A DNA stretch of 64,000 nt from Scytalidium lignicola. Lineage: Eukaryota; Ascomycota; Leotiomycetes. The position numbers were made by a program, and so were the translations under genes. The DNA is taken from the NCBI GenBank assembly GCA_002812745.2, contig NCSJ02000096.1, positions 62,001 to 126,000 on the forward strand. Reading direction: 5' to 3'. Positions 57,567 to 64,000 of this stretch are shown in pieces (the stretch's first letter is position 1; each line of letters starts with the position of its first letter). The notes under the pieces are model-generated. The model was not told where the DNA came from and did not search any database. It saw nothing but the letters and a program-made list of their open reading frames with translations.

Positions 57567-60291
57567 ATGCCGGAAAAGGTGCACAAAAAGTTCGGCGGCG
57601 ACGAGGAAGTAGTAGGAAAGATTGCAACAAAGACGACTGGTTTGCATACATCAGATGCTAGGAAAACCAATAGTCCACGCCCTCATGACATGCGCGCCGG
57701 TTTATCGAGCTCGACCAGCGTAAAACGAGCCAGAGATGGCACGACGAAGACGAATTCCGCAAACGGCGACAGCTCGAAAACAAATCTCCTACACAGCAAC
57801 AGTCAATTAAAGAGCAGCAGTCCTCAATTGAAACAAAGCCAGGCCAGAAAATGGGATCCATCCGCACCTAAAGAGCGTAAGGTTGGGGTAGCCCAGCAAC
57901 ATCAAGGCACACGATCTCTGCCATATAACCCCGAGAAAGCAGGAACTCAAGCTCCCCCCAAACAAGGCCTGCAAAAAATCGCGACAGATCTACTGAAACT
58001 ACGCAAAGCATTACCCATATGGGCCAAACAGGCGGATATTCGGTGGAGTCTACGGAACCATGATGTTCTGCTCTTAGTCGGTGAAACTGGTTCGGGAAAG
58101 AGTACGCAGGTTCCGCAGTTTCTGTATACCGAGCCGTGGTGTAAGAAGCAGAAGGTAAAGGTTAAGAATGCAGAGGGACAGGAGCAGGAGATATCTGTTG
58201 GAGGCGTTATTGCCGTGACGGAACCTCGTCGAGTGGCTGCCACGACGCTGGCTCGCCGTGTTGCGGCCGAGATGGGTTCNTTTTTTACCAGGTACCAAAG
58301 GCGAGAAGATGGCTGGAACAGTGGGTTACTCTGTGCGCTTTGATTCAAATATTCCAATTGGCACCAAGATCAAGTTTGTCACGGAAGGAACGCTGTTACA
58401 TGAAATGCTTCATGACCCTTACCTCCGACAGTACAGTGCTGTCGTGGTGGATGAAATCCACGAGAGAAGTGTTGACGTTGATCTCATTGCTGGATTTTTA
58501 AGACAAATTGTCCATAGCGACAACAAAGCTCGCGGAGGGATCCCATTGAAGGTGATTATAATGAGTGCTACTCTTGACCTTGGTGGCTTAGAAGCTTTCT
58601 TTTCAAAGCCAGAGGCTTTGCCAAGCTACAAGCCGGGCAATAATAGCAAAGGGAAATTTGCAGCTCATCTTTTGGATGAAGCAAATGGTGATGCAAAAGC
58701 CTCTGAGAGTACGAGTACTTCTGATAATCCGTCTCGACCCTCTTCACCCGATTCATTTTCTTCGTGGAGCGGATTTAGTTCATCAGAGAGTGAAAACAAA
58801 GAAGAAAATAAGGTTGCAAAATCCTTACCGAATGGAGATTCTACGTCAAAAAAGAATCCCATACCAGAAACTGTGGAGAGCGGCGTTGATGTTCAGTACA
58901 TCAAAGGTCGACAACATAAGGTGGACTTGTTCTACACTGATGGCCCCGTACCAGATTTCTTGGATTCAATGTTCAATACGATAATGAAGATAAACATTAC
59001 TGAGCCATTACCAGGAGATATTCTTGCTTTCCTGCCTGGTCAAGAACACATTGAACTCCTGCAAGCACGACTCGAAGATGCTGCTATAAATCTTGTTAAG
59101 ACCGTTCCTAGAATCAAAGTGTTACCTTTATATGGGGCTCTGCCTGCTGCGGCCCAACAAGCATCCTTTGAAAAAGTCAAGGAAAAATTCACCCGGAAGA
59201 TTGTACTCGCTACAAATATCGCTGAAACTTCAGTTACAGTCTCGGGTGTACGACATGTCGTCGACTGTGGAAAGGCTAAAGTTAAGCAATATCGTCCTCG
59301 TCTTGGAATGGAGTCTCTGCTCGCAAAGCCCATATCCAGAGTATCTGCGATCCAGCGGAAAGGTCGTGCCGGTCGAGAAGCCCCTGGGAAATGCTACAGA
59401 CTATACACAGAGGAAGATTACCTCAAACTGGACATGGATGAAACCCCGGAGATTCTGCGCAGTGATGTAGTGGAGGCAGTATTGAAGATGAAAGCTCGAG
59501 GGGTGGATGATGTTCTCTCCTTTCCGTTGATGGATTCACCGGATGTCGTCGCTATGGAAAAAGCACTCTTACAACTTTATGTAATGGGTGCTTTAGATTC
59601 TAATGGAAAGTTGAGTGAAATGGGAAGGAAAATAGCCGCCTACCCACTTCCTGCGGCATATGGTAGAGTGCTTATCGCAGCTGCTGAACCGGAGGCGGAT
59701 TGCCTTGTTGAAGCAATCGATGTCATCTCCTGTCTAACAGCAGACAGTGAGATTTTCATGCAGGGAAAGAACGATGATGAGAGAGAAGATGTTGAAGAAT
59801 ATCGAAAGGAACTCATTCGACGAGAAGGAGATATACTAACCTATCTTAACACAATGCAACGCTACGCTGCGGAGAACACTGACCGTGGCGAATGGTGCCG
59901 CAAACGCCTAATATCCACTCGAGCTATGAAAATGGCGATGGATATCAGGAAACAGCTTCGCAAAGTCTGCCATGAGCAAAAGCTACTACCCGATCTTCCT
60001 CCTGCTGACCCGCAACCATTCGATCCGATTTCTCCTGAACGTGCCGAATCTCTCCTCCTAGCATTTCTCAAGGCATTTGCTACCAGGACAGCAATACTTG
60101 CTCCAGATGGTAGCTACCATACAATTCAAGGCAAGCATGCAATCTCAATTCATCCAAGCAGTGTACTATTTAATCAGAAAAAAGAGGCGATCATGTTTTT
60201 GGAGAATGTGTTTACTGCTAAGAATTTCGCGAAGAAAGTCAGTGCAGTACAAGCAAATTGGATTCTAGACGTGCTTGAAGGTCAACCGTAA
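57567..60291 (+). CDS. DHR2: DEAH-box RNA helicase Dhr2
   Basis: Nucleolar helicase of rRNA processing. A single coding exon of about 907 aa once the N at 58280 is omitted. With that N the frame breaks after AAEMG; without it the reading is GSFLPGTKGEKMAGTVGYSVRF. A disordered basic N-terminus (about 130 aa) precedes the helicase core. The core has LPIWAKQADI, GETGSGKSTQVPQF, TEPRRVAA, VVDEIHERSVD, MSATLDL, TNIAETSVT and QRKGRAGREAPG. A Ser-rich insert (about 370-440) interrupts the first RecA lobe's end. The winged-helix, ratchet and OB domains follow. Ecm16/Dhr1 is the closest alternative, but that family is much longer. Confidence 0.9.
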
Positions 60292-61003
60292 CTAGAATCC
60301 TGGGGATATGAAATCTAATTATGATTATTATGGTGTTTAATGTTTACGGCCTAGGAAAAGTTAAACTTGACTGATTAGATGGAGGTTATACCCGGAGCTG
60401 AGTACGTTTAGATGATAGGTCTATTATTAAAATAGGTGACAGTTATAGGTGCCGTTAGAATCTCCACAATAGCTATCTACATTTAACATAAAAGACTAGT
60501 GAAATATAATTAAGCTAGCTTGTCCTCAGTCTAGACAGGTTTCGATTCTATATGGCCAACTTAAGTTCTAGTTTGATAACGAGAATTTCTTTATCTACGT
60601 TATCAATTGATACATTCACACTGTGACGTCACTTCGATACTTTGGTGTTGCAAAGTGATCTATAAGTGCAATCTAAACTTCATAATAGTCTTGGAAAATA
60701 TTGTATTTTATCTTGGATTTATCCTTTACTAGGATCTAGTGGCTCTACTCTGCACAATGTGAATTAATTTCCCCTTTAAATATGCTCTCTAAGAATCTAG
60801 TGGTGATACAAGGCTGAAATCTCTTATCGCAAGGCTGAAATTATATATTTTTGAGCTTACGCCGGATCAACGTATTGCCGAAAGGCTAAAATTCTCAAAA
60901 AGTTACAGCGATAGCAAATGCGAATATTTTGCGAGTTCTTATAATTTTGTGCATTTAATTGGCCTGCAACACAGTTTTCGTGTAAGACAGCAACATAATT
61001 GTG
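60292..61003. promoter_or_regulatory. DHR2-MAK5 spacer
   Basis: 712 bp of AT-rich DNA: DHR2 3' region, then the MAK5 promoter. A short GCTGAAAT repeat is visible at 60812-60841. No gene seen. Confidence 0.5.
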
Positions 61004-63363
61004 ATGGTCTCCGAAAAGAAAAAGCGGGTGCTAACTGCCCCGCATGCAAGCCAGCAATCTAAAAAACGGCAAAAGATTGAAGGGCAGAAGAAGCCTGTAC
61101 AGAAGAGAGCTGTGCCGTTGGACGAGTTGCCATGGAACGAAGCTAAGCTTCCTGACATGTTTGATGATGCCGAAGGGTTCTTTGGTCTGGAGGAGGTAGA
61201 TGGTGTAGAAATTGTGAAGGAGGGAGGCGCTGTGAAATTTGTATGTACTCCGTTTCATTTTTACCTTGATGGTATTATATGGAGCAATTGCTTATAGATC
61301 TTGTACAGCTCTCTGTAGTAGAGCGGACTAGTGGCCATGAGTCGGATGAGTTTGAAGGCTTTAACGACGAAGATTTGGTGCCTTCGAACGCGGAGGAAGT
61401 GAAGGACGAAGTGGTTGAAAGAATTAAACCTGTTAAAGAGCGGAAGGCAAAGAAAGAGAAATTAAAATCGGAGAAGAAAGAGAAGAAAAAGAAGAGCGAA
61501 CTGAAAACTAGTACTAAGACGCAACAATCTGAGCCAAACGGATCAGCCAATATCTTTGATGCCCTAGAACAGGAAGCCGCAGAAGATGAAGCAGATAACT
61601 CAGCTTGGGTAGAGCTGGGACTATCGCCAAATACTCTCTCAGCACTGGCAAAATTAGGTTTCTTGAAACCGACTCCCATCCAATCAGCAGCTATACCGGA
61701 AATATTACTTGGCCATGACGTTGTGGGCAAGGCATCTACAGGTTCAGGGAAAACGCTAGCGTTCAGTATACCAATTGTTGACAGCTGGCTTGCATCGTAT
61801 TCAGAATTGGATGATGACGAACTGAAGAAGCCTCGGTCACCTACTGCCTTACTCCTTTCGCCTACAAGAGAACTAGCTCATCAATTGACGGATCACATCA
61901 AGAAGTTATGCGCCGGATTACCCAATGCTCCACATATTGTTGCTGTTACTGGTGGGCTGTCTGTGCAAAAACAACAGCGTCAGTTGGCTAAGGCTGACAT
62001 CATCATTGCAACACCGGGTCGATTATGGGAGGTTATGAATGGAAGCACCGATTTACAGAAATCTCTAAAGCAGATTAGCTTCTTAGTTATTGATGAGGCT
62101 GATCGGTTGCTGACAGAGGGCCATTTCAAGGAGACAGAGGATATTCTAACTGCTCTAGACCGACAAGATGGAATTGCTGAAGAAGAGGAAGAGGAAGATG
62201 AAGAGGTAAAGCTCTCTCCCCGCCAGACTCTAGTATTCTCAGCTACGTTCCACAAGGGACTCCAGCAAAAACTAGCTGGGAAGGGTAAGCAGGGGTTGAC
62301 AGATGAAAATGAATCATTGGAGTATCTCTTAAAGAAGTTAAACTTCCGTGAGGATAAACCTAAATTCGTTGATGTCAATCCAATATCACAAATGGCGGAG
62401 GGTTTGAAGGAAGCTGTGATAGAGTGCGCTGGTACTGAAAAGGTATTTTCCTTGCATTAGAGTTCTTACTTCGTAGCTAATACTAGTCAGGACCTATACC
62501 TCTATTCTGTGCTTTTACATCATCCAAACCAGCGAACGCTCATATTCACCAACTCAATCCATTCGGTCCGACGGCTTGCTCCCATGCTACAAAATCTTGA
62601 CCTCAAGGCTTATTCTTTACATTCTCAGATGGCACAGAAAGCCCGCATGAGATCTATTGAGCGTTTTTCTTCCCCATCATCGAAGGGATCAATCCTTGTT
62701 GCTACGGATGTTGCAGCTAGAGGCCTCGACATCAGTGATATCCAGCTAGTAATTCATTACCATCTACCGCGATCAGCAGATATGTACGTCCATCGGTCGG
62801 GCCGCACTGCTCGAGCCTCTGCTTCTGGGACCAGCATTCTTCTCTGTGCTCCAGAGGAAGTAGTCGGCGTCCGACGCCTTGTTGCTAAAGTCCATGCTCA
62901 GAACGCTATTGCTGGTGGTGGCAGCCGGTCTCGATATTACATGCGGTCTCTAGATATAGACCGTCGGGTCGTGGCTCGTCTTAAGCCTCGTATGACGTTA
63001 GCGAAGAAGATCGCCGATAGTACATTAGCAAAGGAAAAGAAGGGCCATGACGATGAGTGGGTGAGGAATGCAGCAGAGGAATTAGGGGTTGACTATGATA
63101 GTGAGGAATTTGAGGCTGCTGGGGGAGGGAAAAAGGGGCGGGGTTCAGGGAGGAGATTAAAGGAAAAGGAGTCTAGGGGTTTATCAAAGGCAGAAGTCGG
63201 TGCGCTGAAGGCAGAGTTGAAGAGCTTGTTGGCTCAACGGGTTAATGCTGGCGTCAGCGAAAGATATTTAACTTCGGGCACGCTTGATGTAAACGAGCTG
63301 TTGAAGGGTATACAAGGTACTTTCCTTGGGAAAGTCGATGGCGTCGACATGAATGATATTTAA
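61004..63363 (+). CDS. MAK5: ATP-dependent RNA helicase Mak5 (DEAD box)
   Basis: Pre-60S DEAD-box helicase (human DDX24), first found as needed for killer dsRNA maintenance in yeast. Exons are 61004-61240, 61309-62442 and 62491-63363 (introns 68 and 48 nt), giving 747 aa. The N-terminal part is basic and acidic by turns. The Q-motif [62 protein letters not shown] and HRSGRTARAS are present. A Glu-rich insert between DEAD and SAT is typical of Mak5. Of several AGs upstream of exon 2, only the one before 61309 keeps the phase. The GTG just upstream is not used. Confidence 0.94.
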
Positions 63364-63655
63364 AATGGCATTAGCGGAACCAGAAAATCCTAGCCAAGTT
63401 ATTATGAATGAATAAATAATTCAAACAAGGGTTGTCTCGGGATTATATTTGCGTGGTTATAGCATTTCCCGTGAATATAAGCTGTGAAGTAATAATATGT
63501 TGATATTATTAGCCTAGACGGGTTGAAGTTGTGGGTAGCCTTGCGAAGCCTAGGTGCACGGACCAGAAAGGCTGAAATGCTCAACCTCAAATTTTCTGAA
63601 ATTCGGTCTTGCCCCGCGCAGCTCTTCCATACAAAGTCTCCCATATAAAGTCACA

Positions 63656-64000
63656 ATGGCGACTGTTCTACCACCGCCGAACAAGAGGCAGCGAACAGAA
63701 GCTTCAGAACGCGCAAGAACACAGCACACCGTAACTGAGTTGCCCGCCGATGCAGGATCTATCCGAATCCAGTTCTACGATGAGGTTACAGGATTGCCCA
63801 TGGGCGATGCCCCAGTTCTGGTTCCACTGGCTGAAGCTACACCAAAAAATTTGAATCTCCTTTTGAATGCTCTCCTGGGCAATGTAAGATACCCAAGTTG
63901 TATTCTAAAGGCATACAGCTTCTAATATCTTGCATATAGGATAATTCCGAATATGTTCCATATAGATTCACACATTTGGATTCTAACCTTAAGAGTCTAA
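63656..64000 (+). CDS. RSA4: Rsa4/NLE1 ribosome assembly WD40 protein, 5' part
   Basis: The gene runs off the window end. Exon 1 is 63656-63883 and exon 2 starts at 63940 (56-nt intron). MATVLPPPNKRQRTE and SIRIQFYDEVTGLPMGDAPVLVP, then LNLLLNALLGN|DNSEYVPYRF, form the NLE domain. In yeast this ubiquitin-like domain of Rsa4 contacts the AAA+ remodeller Rea1 during pre-60S maturation. The WD40 propeller would lie outside the window. Confidence 0.88.

Noticed and set aside
1..64000. Biosynthetic gene cluster, CRISPR array, rDNA or intact transposon
   Set aside because: No polyketide, NRPS or terpene synthase genes, no regularly spaced repeats, no rRNA motifs, and no transposase or reverse-transcriptase motifs were seen.

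Overview
The window is nuclear DNA of a filamentous ascomycete (Pezizomycotina; the protein flavour suggests Leotiomycetes, which is inference). The evidence is about 35 short spliceosomal introns (46-228 nt, GT...CTAAC-like...YAG), fungal-only gene families, and dense single-copy genes on both strands with AT-rich spacers. No rRNA genes, CRISPR arrays or intact transposon genes were seen. Twelve single N bases occur, most beside homopolymers. At four coding sites, skipping the N restores the reading frame, so they look like pads from a homopolymer-prone sequencing method.

Layout, 1-15 kb: a gene-poor start with a possible ORF relic, then DBP9 (+), a FUN14-domain membrane protein (-), SNZ/PDX1 vitamin B6 synthase (+), IMP dehydrogenase (+), riboflavin synthase (+), BFR2 (-), aspartyl aminopeptidase (+), and a 380-bp MITE-like inverted-repeat element. 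15-31 kb: HOM2 (-), a 125-bp GC-rich fold-back block, DBP4 (+), TAD3 (-), FAD synthase (+), an Emp47-type lectin (-), ALG8 (+), ADE2 (-) whose PurE half is a decayed remnant, and SPB4 (+). 31-42 kb: a fungal hypothetical (-), a lipocalin-like protein (+), a CIR_N/LENG1-like protein (-), TFIIIA (-), a vacuolar subtilisin (+) and VPS36 (-). 42-64 kb: a gene-poor 3.4 kb with a relic exon, VPS37 (+), arginase (+), a Ser/Thr-rich hypothetical (-) with a 4.2-kb upstream spacer, PWP1 (-), DHR2 (+), MAK5 (+), and the 5' end of RSA4 (+).

Functional themes: eight genes act in ribosome assembly (DBP9, BFR2, DBP4, SPB4, PWP1, DHR2, MAK5, RSA4). Five of these are RNA helicases, and TFIIIA for 5S rRNA lies among them. 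Other genes cover cofactor and purine synthesis (SNZ, RIB5, FAD1, IMPDH, ADE2), ESCRT sorting (VPS36, VPS37), ER glycosylation and cargo transport (ALG8, Emp47), and amino-acid metabolism (HOM2, arginase, aminopeptidase).

The most surprising observation is ADE2. Its ATP-grasp (PurK-like) half is intact, but the PurE half is reduced to about 220 nt of recognisable debris with stops, frameshifts and a large internal deletion. On its face this would break the de novo purine pathway unless PurE activity is encoded elsewhere.
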